Shown here: positions 28,701-36,613 of the stretch, piece after piece | Layout of the letters: each line of letters starts with the position of its first letter | Position numbering within the stretch: position 1 is the first letter of the stretch | Assembly (NCBI GenBank): GCA_041538185.1 | Contig: JBGORM010000003.1 | Location: forward strand, 186,001-250,000 | DNA length: 64,000 nt | Reading direction: 5' to 3' | Source of the DNA: Melioribacteraceae bacterium 4301-Me | GTDB lineage: Bacteria; Bacteroidota; Ignavibacteria; Ignavibacteriales; Melioribacteraceae | Translations under genes and position numbers: made by a program | Notes under the pieces: generated by a model | Database searches by the model: none | Seen by the model: the letters and a program-made list of their open reading frames with translations, nothing else | Told to the model about the DNA's origin: nothing

Positions 28701-29591
28701 CACATTCATCACAAACAATAATATTCTTGTAATTAAGACAAATACACTTAATACCACTATTCGACTAATTCTATTTTTTTTATTTAACTTTAAATACAAA
28801 AAGATTAGTAAAACAATAAGTATAGTAACGGCCAGGCTTTTCTGTATATTTGAAATAAGTTTACTTACATTTTGTAATTCGGCCTCTCTTGATGGTTTTT
28901 CAATTGTTATTAATCCAATTTTATTATTGAAATTATTTAACAAATCAAAAGAGTATTCTCTTCCGTCTTTTGATCTTTGAACAAAAGGACTAAAAAAAAT
29001 CTTTAACGGGGTAGAAAGCTCTTTACTCAACTCATTTTGAATGCTTAATGGTTTATAATAGTTGCCATTGAAGTTATAATGTTTTTCTAAAGGTAAAGCG
29101 ATAGCAAGGAAAAATTTTTTTTGGTTCGTTTGAATTGTATCAAAAACAGCCAGGTATGAGATAAGTGATGTCGTGTAAAAATATGTTTCATTGGGATTGT
29201 AGTTTAGATTTAAGATTGGTTCATTTTGCACGTTTTCGTTCCATGCCAATAGTTTTAATGAATCATCCCATAATTCAATTGAATATGAGTTATACTTATC
29301 TGATGAGAGTTTACTGAACAACAGAGCTTTATTAAGAGTGTCGTTAGTTAACAAATTGTGAAAATTCTCTGTCAAATTATTTTTTGCAGTAAGAAGGTTA
29401 TTTTCTTTTTCTCTCAGTTTTTCTTTTGCACGTGTTTCAAGCCCGTCAATTTTCTCTCTTAAATTTTCACTCCAGTTTTTAGTAATATTATTTGTTATAA
29501 TGGGCGCTATAGCTCCACACAATAGTATCAAAATAAATAAGATTGCTATGATATAAGAGATTTTATTTTTTGGGAAAAATTTGCGCATCAA
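25779..29591 (-). CDS. Large NtrY-like membrane sensor histidine kinase
   Basis: A 1270-residue membrane protein. After an N-terminal helix and extracytoplasmic segment come many transmembrane helices (about residues 250-510), then a second extracytoplasmic region, further helices and a HAMP domain (about 950-1010). The kinase core has the H-box VAHEIKNPLTPMKLSVQQL, the N-box INLIRNSIQADS, G1 IIDNGKGIP and G2 KGMGIGLTLAKRFIE. The H-box form HEIKNPLTP is typical of NtrY-type kinases. At 1270 residues it is far longer than usual NtrY (about 750). No response regulator gene is adjacent, so it is an orphan kinase here. Signal and target are unknown. Confidence 0.87.
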   Translation of the reverse strand: MMRKFFPKNKISYIIAILFILILLCGAIAPIITNNITKNWSENLREKIDGLETRAKEKLREKENNLLTAKNNLTENFHNLLTNDTLNKALLFSKLSSDKYNSYSIELWDDSLKLLAWNENVQNEPILNLNYNPNETYFYTTSLISYLAVFDTIQTNQKKFFLAIALPLEKHYNFNGNYYKPLSIQNELSKELSTPLKIFFSPFVQRSKDGREYSFDLLNNFNNKIGLITIEKPSREAELQNVSKLISNIQKSLAVTILIVLLIFLYLKLNKKNRISRIVVLSVFVLITRILLFVMNVPSDLVKGDITNSSYFSSTFGGGIVKSPLDLFITLFLLLLIILEIYQSTNKLEENKNTLKNSKVKFFLQIILSCILILLSLRGLGASVRSIIFDSTLRYFKEYTLFPDIPTALMLLNLLILGFIIFLFSLTLLLFSFKNFYLDKKQRKVFIIGSFIFFQISGWIYDALQSNPQGTSLIRIIFISLIFFFSYLILEKKIQAIFQYLLYSIGASVITIALLIYYNSELEKESLKVVAQDITRTNESFLEFMIQQTISSAPMKYDLGNKIIRNSNLAAIGFVIWTESLLYKEGIPCNIDFFDSTGNYIDGFSLESKQDSEKFLKKIYMSKQPAIIKENNLFNSDIRYTGVSPIFLRDNLIGYILIETSFNSDFIPKTEIPKFLEFSREGITSAINLNKMKAFIFHNDTLTYSFGNLVLNKHEINSITKAPFNNFNESWQSIIINGEKNLVYSIKESKNNTQRIVSVALEERNFSWNLFDFFKVFFFHILIITMILITLSFVYYKAVVKELFSFRTRLTLALLIISIIPLIIMAVYFRNITEEKNSALIINKLDERSHLVEKYLNRYLLNTDLNEYTILQKAKDDIGINYSVYKNGTLVFSTQKNFYDIGLFSKYLNPSAYFKLLLEGMKESLTKAKIENYDYNKLYYKAKIAGEDFIFEINDLFNSLLIPLSDVEINIALFGSYSLVVIIIFVISTILANQISAPIRKLTKATKSVASGDLSVEVIENNRGEIKELIDGFNQMVKGLRINQIELSRLERENAWKEMAKQVAHEIKNPLTPMKLSVQQLIAAYKDKSPKLNEIFDKVTSILISQIETLRNIATEFSNFARMPSLKLESVDIIAAAKESVILFSEEPTKVILQAEHDSLIVEADFDQLKRTFINLIRNSIQADSSLVKLLITTTANDCEIRIIDNGKGIPKEHADKIFENNFTTKEKGMGIGLTLAKRFIEGINGTITLEKSSNEGTTFLIKIPVKKNT

Positions 29592-29594
29592 ATT

Positions 29595-30029
29595 TTAATT
29601 AATTGTGATTTGATTTATCCGCCACTCATTATTAATATTTTTGATGGATATAAATATCAATGAAGTATTGGAAATACCATTAGTTTTATATCTAAAAATA
29701 CCAGAAGCAAATGGAGTCGAACTGTCTGTAACTATATTATCTAATTTGAAATTAATAGGCTGATTTATAGCAAGAAAATCTTTTAATACATAATAAGATT
29801 GATTAGAACTGTAATAACCGTTTACGCCATTAAATAGACTTATGTAGGTTTTATTATTAAAATGATTTGAAAATTTGTCGATATTGCCAGTTTGAAAACC
29901 TTCTTCAATCTTTGTAAAAAGCTCATTTAAGTTAGCGATATTATTTCGCTGTGCAAATAAAACTGGTGAAGAAAAACAAACTGTTGCAAGAAAAAAAATT
30001 TTCCAAAAATTGCTCATTTTATAATTCAT
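29595..30029 (-). CDS. Exported DUF4783-like protein
   Basis: A 144-residue protein with a signal peptide (FWKIFFLATVCFSSPVLFAQ). The compact domain has a FTKIEEGFQTGNIDKFSNHF helix and ends in the strand WRINQITIN. Helix pattern and length fit DUF4783 of Bacteroidota-like bacteria (an NTF2/SnoaL-like fold is plausible). Its function is not known. It ends 3 bp before the histidine-kinase gene and probably shares its transcript. Confidence 0.6.
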   Translation of the reverse strand: MNYKMSNFWKIFFLATVCFSSPVLFAQRNNIANLNELFTKIEEGFQTGNIDKFSNHFNNKTYISLFNGVNGYYSSNQSYYVLKDFLAINQPINFKLDNIVTDSSTPFASGIFRYKTNGISNTSLIFISIKNINNEWRINQITIN

Positions 30030-30242
30030 AACGCTTAATAATTTTGCACTTGTAAATTAATAATAAATAAAAATAAAAATGACTGCTCCGAAAGTAAAAT
30101 TTGTTTGTCATTTAGAGATTGGAGAAAAGGTTTCAATTGTTGATAAACATAGAAAAGAAATTTAGCTGCATTGCAACTATTTCTCATAAATTTTGTATTT
30201 GACTTACTTTCTGCTCCAACCCTTGAAAATTATTTTTTGATA

Positions 30243-31070
30243 TTATCTTTTTCTAATGACGATTTTGTATGTTTCTTTTCTTGTTGTGGGATTGTCAGCT
30301 CTTTTTAATTCTCGGTTTCCTTCAACTAATTGATATGCCCAATCAAAAACCATTCTTTGAGATGTAATTTCTTTAACTCTTATTTTAGCATAATGATTGT
30401 CCCAAGTCCATATAACATAAGTATGCCCAATTTTAGCTTCGGCATATTTTATATTTTCACCTTCAACAAGTGGTACCCAGCCTGTAAGAGGCGCATAATC
30501 AACGTCATATATATCTTTTGTTATACCCATGTCCTGAATATCAGAGTCTTTCCAAACATCTATGTAATATGTGCCGTTGTAGTTCTCAAAGAAAAAGTCA
30601 GCGTTTTGACTGTTATAAGGTACAACGCTAAAAGAGCTAAAATTATATGCTGATTGGTCAGGGAATTGCAGGTAATCAAAGACAACTTGATTAAATCCTT
30701 CTGGTCTGGGAGTGTCGTAAACGATGTCATCGCTTAATTGACTTTCGTTGCCGTTAAAATCATAGGCAGTCACAGCATAATAGTAAGTATTTCCGTTTCT
30801 TGCTTCGCTGTCAATGAAATAAGTTTCTTTTGTGCTTCCAATTAAGGTGTATTTCCCATTATAACTATAGCTGTAATAAACATTGTATCCTGCAACATCA
30901 GTGCTGGGACTGGGGTCCCAATAGATATCGACTCTATTATCACCAGTAATTGTTTTTATATTTTTTGGGGGTAGCGGGGCTATGTCGTCATAATTAGTTA
31001 CGTTGTTGCATGAAGATAAAATTATAGTGAAAAATATAAGAGTAAACAGAGCTAAAGTTTTATTATTCAT
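30243..31070 (-). CDS. Lipoprotein with fibronectin type III domain
   Basis: From the ATG at 31070, which has a GAGGGG ribosome-binding site, the product is 275 residues; an in-frame ATG at 31106 lacks one. The signal peptide ends in a lipobox (TIILSSC), so the protein is likely lipid-anchored at the outer membrane or periplasmic face. Residues about 30-120 form one Fn3 domain (LPPKNIKTITGDNRVDIYWD, VAGYNVYYS, YYYAVTAYDFNGNES). The C-terminal 150 residues are rich in Tyr/Trp and strands and match no family I know. Function unknown; binding or adhesion is possible. Confidence 0.75.
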   Translation of the reverse strand: MNNKTLALFTLIFFTIILSSCNNVTNYDDIAPLPPKNIKTITGDNRVDIYWDPSPSTDVAGYNVYYSYSYNGKYTLIGSTKETYFIDSEARNGNTYYYAVTAYDFNGNESQLSDDIVYDTPRPEGFNQVVFDYLQFPDQSAYNFSSFSVVPYNSQNADFFFENYNGTYYIDVWKDSDIQDMGITKDIYDVDYAPLTGWVPLVEGENIKYAEAKIGHTYVIWTWDNHYAKIRVKEITSQRMVFDWAYQLVEGNRELKRADNPTTRKETYKIVIRKR

Positions 31071-31250
31071 TTTCCCCTCACTTGAGATTCTGAGTTGAAG
31101 CATCAATCAAAGTGCCAAAGGATTTTGGAATTAATCAAATATTTCTAACAAACTGAGATAAAAAAAATAATAAACATAAGGAGTAAAAATGGATTCAAAT
31201 AAAACTGTATAAGAAGCGCAATTTTTTTGTTCAATTTTTAATACATCTTG

Positions 31251-32546
31251 TTAAGATGAAATATCAATAAACTGATCTTCATAGAACATTTTATTCTTGT
31301 TAATAACTGCTATAGCTTTACCGGTCAACAATCGTTTATCGAAAGGTGAATTTTTTGATTTTGATTTAAATTTATGAACATCTACTGTCCAAACTACATC
31401 CGGATCAATAATTGTGAGATTTGCTGGTTCACCTTCTAAAATTAGGGGCACAGGCAGGTTTAGAATTTTACGTGGATTAATAGAAAGCTTTGTTACAAGT
31501 TGCTCTAAAGTAAGATATTTTTTATGAACAAGTTCTGTTAAAGCCAAACCCAGTTGAGTTTCAAGGCCGATAATTCCGTTAGGTGCAAAAATGAATTCCA
31601 TTTCTTTTTCTTCTATTGAGTGGGGAGCGTGGTCGCTTGCAATACAATCAATTGTGCCATCTGCCAGTCCTTCAATAATTGCCTCAATATCTTTTTTGGT
31701 TCTTAGTGGCGGACTCATTTTAAAGTTGGTATCAAAAGTTTTTATTGAATCATCAGTTAATGTGAAATGGTGTGGTGTAACTTCGGCTGTAATTTTTATT
31801 CCTTTTTTCTTTGCCTGTCGGACGAGCTCAACTGAATTTTTAGTACTTATATGTGCGATATGAATTTTAGCTTTTGTAAATTCAGCCATAATAATATCTC
31901 GCATAACAATTAAATCTTCAGCTACAGAAGGAATTGGAGGCAATCCAAGTAATGTTGAATTAATTCCCTCGTTCATAGCGCCGTTTGCGAGTGATTCATC
32001 TTCGCAATGTTCTATTATAGGGAGGTCAAACATTTTAGAGTATTCCATAGCATGTCTTAAAATAGAAGCTGTTTTTATAGCAACTCCATCGTCAGAAAAA
32101 CCTACAACACCTGCTTCAAAAAGCTCGTACATTGGTGAGAGAGCCTCACCTTTGCGAGCAAGAGTAGCTGCTCCTATTGGATAGACTTCAACCAAATGAT
32201 TTTTTGATTGTTCTTTGATAAATCTGACTACCTCAGCAGAATCAATTGCAGGTTCAGTGTTTGGCATACATGCGATTTCAGTAAATCCACCCGCAGCTGC
32301 AGCATTTGAGCCGGTGATAATTGTTTCTTCATCTTCTCGGCCGGGTTCCCTTAGATGGACATGCATATCGAACAAGCCCGGCACACAGTATTTTCCACTA
32401 AAGTCATAAACATCAGCATCTTTTTTATCTTCACTGCTCAATGAGCCAATTTTCTTTATTATTCCGTTATCTATTAGTAAATCATTTTTCTGATTTAATT
32501 TTTGTTCGGGATTTAGTAAACAAACATTTTGTAGTATTATTTTCAT
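31251..32546 (-). CDS. pyrC: Dihydroorotase
   Basis: A 431-residue class I dihydroorotase that cyclises carbamoyl-aspartate to dihydroorotate in pyrimidine synthesis. The zinc motif is DMHVHLREPG near residue 60, and further metal and active-site segments are IIEHCED, IHIAHIST and CIASDHAPHS. The C-terminal PANLTIIDPD is typical of amidohydrolases. It is last in the pyrR-pyrB-pyrC operon, 11 bp after pyrB, and is presumably controlled by the attenuator ahead of pyrR. Confidence 0.93.
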   Translation of the reverse strand: MKIILQNVCLLNPEQKLNQKNDLLIDNGIIKKIGSLSSEDKKDADVYDFSGKYCVPGLFDMHVHLREPGREDEETIITGSNAAAAGGFTEIACMPNTEPAIDSAEVVRFIKEQSKNHLVEVYPIGAATLARKGEALSPMYELFEAGVVGFSDDGVAIKTASILRHAMEYSKMFDLPIIEHCEDESLANGAMNEGINSTLLGLPPIPSVAEDLIVMRDIIMAEFTKAKIHIAHISTKNSVELVRQAKKKGIKITAEVTPHHFTLTDDSIKTFDTNFKMSPPLRTKKDIEAIIEGLADGTIDCIASDHAPHSIEEKEMEFIFAPNGIIGLETQLGLALTELVHKKYLTLEQLVTKLSINPRKILNLPVPLILEGEPANLTIIDPDVVWTVDVHKFKSKSKNSPFDKRLLTGKAIAVINKNKMFYEDQFIDISS

Positions 32547-32557
32547 AATTCACCTTT

Positions 32558-33478
32558 TTAATGCATTGTTCCAAGTAAGTATAAAACTGCCATTCTTACA
32601 GCTACGCCGTTTGTAACTTGGTCTAAGATTATTTGGTATGGTCCGTCAGCTACTTCGGATGAAAGTTCAACTCCTCTGTTAATTGGGCCGGGGTGTAAAA
32701 TTACAATATCTTTGTTAAATTTTTCTAAGCGTTCTGCAGTAATTCCAAAATATTTGTGATATTCTCTTAACGATGGGATCCTCTCTCCTGCATTTCGCTC
32801 AAGCTGAATTCTTAGAACATTTAGTACATCATTGTTTGAAATTGCCTCGTTAATATTGTAATAAACTTTGACACCAAGTGATTCTATACCAAATGGGATC
32901 ATTGTTGTGGGACCGCAGATTGAAACGTTTGCACCCATAGTTTTAAGTCCAAATATATTTGAAAGTGCAACTCTGCTATGAGCGATATCTCCTACAATAC
33001 AAACATTCAAACCCTCCAATTTCCCAAACTTTTCTCTAATGGAATACATATCAAGTAGGCCTTGAGTTGGATGTTCGTGTAAGCCATCGCCTGCATTTAT
33101 AATGATAGCATTTGTGATGCGAGTGAGGAATTTTGGGACTCCAGCAGACTGATGACGAACGACTATCATATCTACTTTCATTGCTTCAATATTTCTAACA
33201 GTATCTTTAAATGTTTCTCCTTTTTTCGTGCTGCTGCCTGAAGTTGAAAAATTAACAGTATCAGCTGAAAGTCTTTTTTGAGCAAGCTCAAAGGAAATTC
33301 GCGTTCGAGTTGAATTCTCATAAAATAAATTTACGATTGTTTTACCTTGCAGTGTAGGCACTTTCTTTATGGGCCTATCGAGAATCTCTCTAAAAGTAGT
33401 AGCAGTGTCCAAAATTAATTGTATATCCTCACGAGGAACCCCATGTAATCCTAATAAATGTTTACTTGATAAAGGCAT
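32558..33478 (-). CDS. pyrB: Aspartate carbamoyltransferase catalytic subunit
   Basis: A 306-residue enzyme joining carbamoyl phosphate to aspartate. It has the carbamoyl-phosphate loop FYENSTRTRISFELAQKRL (about residues 53-71), the HPTQGLLDMY segment, and the C-terminal HPGPINRGVELSSEVADG. The gene order pyrR-pyrB-pyrC without pyrI matches attenuation-controlled pyr operons. It starts 17 bp after the pyrR stop. Confidence 0.95.
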   Translation of the reverse strand: MPLSSKHLLGLHGVPREDIQLILDTATTFREILDRPIKKVPTLQGKTIVNLFYENSTRTRISFELAQKRLSADTVNFSTSGSSTKKGETFKDTVRNIEAMKVDMIVVRHQSAGVPKFLTRITNAIIINAGDGLHEHPTQGLLDMYSIREKFGKLEGLNVCIVGDIAHSRVALSNIFGLKTMGANVSICGPTTMIPFGIESLGVKVYYNINEAISNNDVLNVLRIQLERNAGERIPSLREYHKYFGITAERLEKFNKDIVILHPGPINRGVELSSEVADGPYQIILDQVTNGVAVRMAVLYLLGTMH

Positions 33479-33495
33479 TTTCTTCTCTCAAAAAT

Positions 33496-34041
33496 TTATT
33501 GTTTTGGTGCATTAACTAGATATACTGCGTCTTCGCCGTCTATTTCTTTTAGTTTAACTTTTATTTCTTCATTTAGTGAAGTAGGGATGTTTTTCCCTAC
33601 AAAGTCTGCTCTTATTGGTAATTCTCTATGTCCTCTGTCAACTAATACACAAAGTTGAATTGTATTTGGTCTTCCAAGATCCATTAAAGCATCTAACGCA
33701 GCTCTGACTGTCCTGCCCGTGTAAAGTACATCATCAATTAATATTATATCCTTTTCATTAATATCGAAGGTAATACTTGTAACTGAAACTTCCGGTTGCT
33801 TTAGTCTTGTTCTAAAATCATCACGATATAATGTTACATCAAGTATGCCTTTAGGTGGCTCGCTATTATCTATTTCTTTTATTTTATCAGAAATTCTATT
33901 ACAAATAAATTCGCCTCTTGTACGCATTCCAATTAGTACAAGATTTTTTGAACCTTTGTTACGTTCAAGAATTTCATGTGCTAAACGTGTTATTGTTCTT
34001 TGAAGGCCAGTTTCATCAATGATTTTAGCTTTTATTTCCAT
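33496..34041 (-). CDS. pyrR: Bifunctional pyr operon regulator / uracil phosphoribosyltransferase PyrR
   Basis: A 181-residue PRTase-fold protein with the PRPP-binding motif [20 protein letters not shown] and the [20 protein letters not shown] segment characteristic of PyrR. PyrR binds a hairpin in the pyr leader RNA when UMP is high and lets a terminator form. The leader here carries a matching site and terminator. A GGAG ribosome-binding site lies just upstream of the ATG, immediately after the terminator hairpin. Confidence 0.95.
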   Translation of the reverse strand: MEIKAKIIDETGLQRTITRLAHEILERNKGSKNLVLIGMRTRGEFICNRISDKIKEIDNSEPPKGILDVTLYRDDFRTRLKQPEVSVTSITFDINEKDIILIDDVLYTGRTVRAALDALMDLGRPNTIQLCVLVDRGHRELPIRADFVGKNIPTSLNEEIKVKLKEIDGEDAVYLVNAPKQ

Positions 34042-34057
34042 TAACAGACTCCATATA

Positions 34058-34142
34058 TAAAAAAATACCCCGTTGACTAAAAGTCACCGGGGTCTTTAAA
34101 AATTTCTTTTATTTTTCATTGCCTTCTTATCTCTCTGGATAA
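34058..34142 (-). promoter_or_regulatory. PyrR-dependent attenuator: PyrR-binding loop plus terminator upstream of pyrR
   Basis: Read on the minus strand, the leader first has ATCCAGAGAGATAAGAAGG (34122-34140). This is close to the known PyrR-binding consensus ARUCCNGNGAGGYU. About 28 nt later comes a strong hairpin, ACCCCGGTGAC-TTTTA-GTCAACGGGGT, followed by ATTTTTTT (34058-34093). The pyrR ATG lies about 17 nt after the T-run. The layout is that of Bacillus-type pyr attenuators. The antiterminator pairing was not worked out in full. Confidence 0.78.
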
Positions 34143-34423
34143 AGTTAAAGGTATATTTTACGGACGAAAGATAGAAATAAGTTCACACATAAGAAAGAAT
34201 AAAATGAGTTTTTATTTTTGCCTATCGAGAAAAATTGACAAAACAGCCTATTAATAAAATTCAAATTCTTCCACATAGACTTATTCCCGTAGATTTGGAA
34301 TAGCCGGAATTAAGGTAGATTAATCTTCGCTGCAAGTTTTAGTTTGACCGATGTAAAACTTGTTGTTTTTTTGCTTTTGAGTATGTAGACGTAAAAGTTC
34401 AAGTCATAAGAGTTTAATAATAG

Positions 34424-34478
34424 TGGTGAAGCTACGGAGGCTCGAACTTCTGCGCTCTCCCTACAAAGCTATAGCCAC
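34424..34478 (-). pseudogene. tRNA-like relic lacking the anticodon arm
   Basis: On the minus strand the sequence starts GTGGCTATAGCTTTGTAGGG and continues AGAGCGCAG, much like a tRNA 5' half with a D-arm (compare TAGCTCAGTTGGTAGAGC in the tRNA-Thr of this window). It then joins directly to a T-arm-like GTTCGAGCCTCC and ends TAGCTTCACCA. The anticodon arm is missing and the acceptor stem is only partly paired, so it cannot be a working tRNA. Confidence 0.35.
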
Positions 34479-34874
34479 ATCAACTTTAATTGATTTTATT
34501 GATTATGATGGTTTACTTTCTTGCCGATGAATAAATATGAAACTAAATTTCAATTGGCTATAGCAAGTGTAGTTTTCAGACTAACATCATTCAATAATTT
34601 TTATTCCCAAGTTCAAATTTCTAATGCACATTGTAAATACTTTCAATGAAGTTTAATTCTAAAAAAGTAACTTTACACACTCAACTGATTTTCGAGAAGT
34701 AAACATTGGTTGACTGTCTTGCTTTTAACAATTACATAGTACTGCAAATATTATTGAAATAAGTAAAAAGTGAATTAACATTTAATTAATACCATCTTAT
34801 AGAAATAATTTTTATTTTAAATAAAAAAATATGGGGGCTAAGAAAATCATTTTAATATTAATCTGGAGGTTACT

Positions 34875-35906
34875 ATGTTATTTTCTATAACAAACAAATT
34901 ATTTATTAGAGCCATCCTATTTATCTTTTTCATAGTACTGATACCTAAAATTTATTCTCAGGATATTACGCCTTTGAGAACTATAAAAACAAATGATTCT
35001 GATGGCATGTCTACTTGGGTGCAGGCACCTTCAATAAATGTGACTGGTATTGTAACCTCAATTACAGAATTAGGTACAGGTACAGCAGGACCCGGCACAA
35101 TTCAAGATTCTGAGACGGGTATTGCAATATATGGTAATTTTTTTTCCAGGGATGGTGGACTCAAAAAAGGCGACTCTGTAATTGTTTATGATGTTCATGT
35201 TCAGGCATACAATGGTTTAACGGAACTTTCGTACAACCCTAATAGTTCTGTGCAAATTATTTCTAGTGGACATGTAGTTAATCCAGTAGAAATTAAATTA
35301 GCTGACTTTAGTGATGGCTGGGATGGTTTTGAAAAGTACGAAAGTATGTTGGTAATGGTAAAAAATGTAACATTTACTGATACGGCAACCACATTCAGTT
35401 TGAATGGCAAAAGCGGCTGGAGTTATCATATTACTGATGGTGTTGATACAGTCCAATTTCGTATAGTTAGGAATACTCCATATTATATAGACAAACCTAT
35501 ACCAAAAGGACTAGTAAATATTGTCGGTATTGTTTCGCAATATGATGCTTCAGCGCCTTATAATAGTGGCTATGAAATTTTCCCCATTGATTCAACAAGC
35601 ATTTCACCAGTTACATCAGTTAATTTTAAACATGAGATTGATAATTCTTACAACCTTTATCAAAATTATCCAAATCCATTTAACCCATCTACAAAAATTG
35701 GTTACCAGCTTCCGGTAAGCGGTTTTGTAAGTCTTAAGGTGTACGACCTTCTTGGAAGAGAGATTGCTACATTGGTAAATGAAAATAAATTAGCAGGGAA
35801 GTATGAGGCAACTTTTAATGCAGAGGGACTTCCGAGCGGAATTTATATTTATAGGCTTACATCAGGGAGTAAAAATCTTGCTAAAAAAATGTTGCTTGTT
35901 AAATAA
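34875..35906 (+). CDS. Secreted OB-fold protein with C-terminal T9SS-type sorting tail
   Basis: A 343-residue exported protein. After a signal peptide (residues 1-28), an OB-fold-like domain (about 40-240) shows VTGIVTSITELGTG, GTIQDSETGIAIYG and KKGDSVIVYDVHVQAYNGL, as in DUF5689/YhcR-type secreted nucleic-acid-associated proteins. The last 85 residues are a sorting domain beginning YQNYPNPFNPSTKIGYQLP and ending in LAKKMLLVK, expected to direct type IX secretion and surface attachment or release. A TGGAGG site precedes the ATG. There is no catalytic domain, so it may be a binding protein. Its OB module and tail recur in the 953-residue protein at 39716-42577. Confidence 0.78.
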   Translation: MLFSITNKLFIRAILFIFFIVLIPKIYSQDITPLRTIKTNDSDGMSTWVQAPSINVTGIVTSITELGTGTAGPGTIQDSETGIAIYGNFFSRDGGLKKGDSVIVYDVHVQAYNGLTELSYNPNSSVQIISSGHVVNPVEIKLADFSDGWDGFEKYESMLVMVKNVTFTDTATTFSLNGKSGWSYHITDGVDTVQFRIVRNTPYYIDKPIPKGLVNIVGIVSQYDASAPYNSGYEIFPIDSTSISPVTSVNFKHEIDNSYNLYQNYPNPFNPSTKIGYQLPVSGFVSLKVYDLLGREIATLVNENKLAGKYEATFNAEGLPSGIYIYRLTSGSKNLAKKMLLVK

Positions 35907-35940
35907 TTATGATATTACCAAAAAAGAAAATTTTTAACAG

Positions 35941-36019
35941 TGCCTTGAAGACTTTGTAGCGGAAAGAATATATTTATTGTTTGATGTATTAGTTAATCTG
36001 CTGCAAAGTCTCTAAGGCA
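35941..36019. repeat. Long hyphenated inverted repeat between convergent genes
   Basis: TGCCTTGAAGACTTTGTAG (35941-35959) pairs with CTGCAAAGTCTCTAAGGCA (36001-36019), 19-nt arms with three mismatches around a 41-nt AT-rich spacer. It lies 35 bp after the sorting-tail protein and 52 bp before the 3' end of the opposite gene. It may be a two-way terminator or a repeat element. Confidence 0.65.
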
Positions 36020-36070
36020 TGATGTTCTATTAATGCTTTGAGGCAATCAATAATAATTTTATACTAAAGA

Positions 36071-36613
36071 TTAATGCAGCAAAAAAGTTTCTACTTTAGA
36101 TTTCTTTCCCTTTTCTTCCCAACTGATAAGCTTATCATCTCTAAAGAAAAAAGTAATATCGCCGTAATAAAGCTGTCTGAATTTTCCCCACTTTTCAATG
36201 TTTTGTGTAACTTTATCCGGCTCGCCCCATGAAGCTCGTAGCATTTCCTCATTCATTGATTTCCAAATTCTGCTTGCTAAAATTCTTTCTGCAATTTCTT
36301 TTCCAAATTTTTTAGTGTAAAGTTTTCTTTTTAGACTAGTTAATTCGGAAGCGCAGCTTGTTAATTTTGCATCGAGCAATTTAGAAAAATTTGTGAGGCT
36401 GTCAATTTCAGTTTTAGTTAAAGAAGTAATTTCATTTAAAAGTTGCTTTTTTGACAAAAGTGAATCGTGGATGATTTTATATTCCTCGATGGTTAATTTT
36501 TTCCTTTCTTGTGCAAATGAAGATTTATAAAAAGAAATTATTGAGATAAGCAGTAAGAAAAATAATTTTAGTGAATTTGTAAATACAGATAATATTTTCA
36601 TAGCATGTGTCAT
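36071..36613 (-). CDS. Exported coiled-coil protein with a BamE/SmpA-like C-terminus
   Basis: A 180-residue protein with a signal peptide (residues about 5-34, ending SSFAQ) and a central helical stretch rich in Leu/Lys/Ser (about 45-110). The C-terminal part reads MLRASWGEPDKVTQN... and LYYGDITFFFRDDKLISWEE. The pattern of a G-x-P-x-x-V turn followed by two strands resembles SmpA/BamE or DUF2845-type modules, but the match is weak. The gene overlaps the upstream IMPDH-like gene by 4 bp. A start at 36601 (MKILSVF) is also possible. Function unknown. Confidence 0.55.
   Translation of the reverse strand: MTHAMKILSVFTNSLKLFFLLLISIISFYKSSFAQERKKLTIEEYKIIHDSLLSKKQLLNEITSLTKTEIDSLTNFSKLLDAKLTSCASELTSLKRKLYTKKFGKEIAERILASRIWKSMNEEMLRASWGEPDKVTQNIEKWGKFRQLYYGDITFFFRDDKLISWEEKGKKSKVETFLLH

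Larger units (their letters stand above)
34042..34874. other. Divergent intergenic region (833 bp)
   Basis: Holds the pyr leader and attenuator at its left side and a tRNA-like relic at 34424-34478. The right-hand part is AT-rich and presumably contains the promoter of the secreted-protein gene at 34875. The remainder shows no ORF, repeat or RNA that I can name. Confidence 0.55.

Noticed and set aside
30243..31106. Start of the Fn3 lipoprotein at 31106
   Set aside because: The first 12 residues would precede an ideal lipoprotein signal peptide. The ATG at 31070 has a clear GAGGGG site.
34424..34478. Functional tRNA on the minus strand
   Set aside because: There is no anticodon arm and the acceptor stem pairs only in part, so it is listed as a relic with low confidence.
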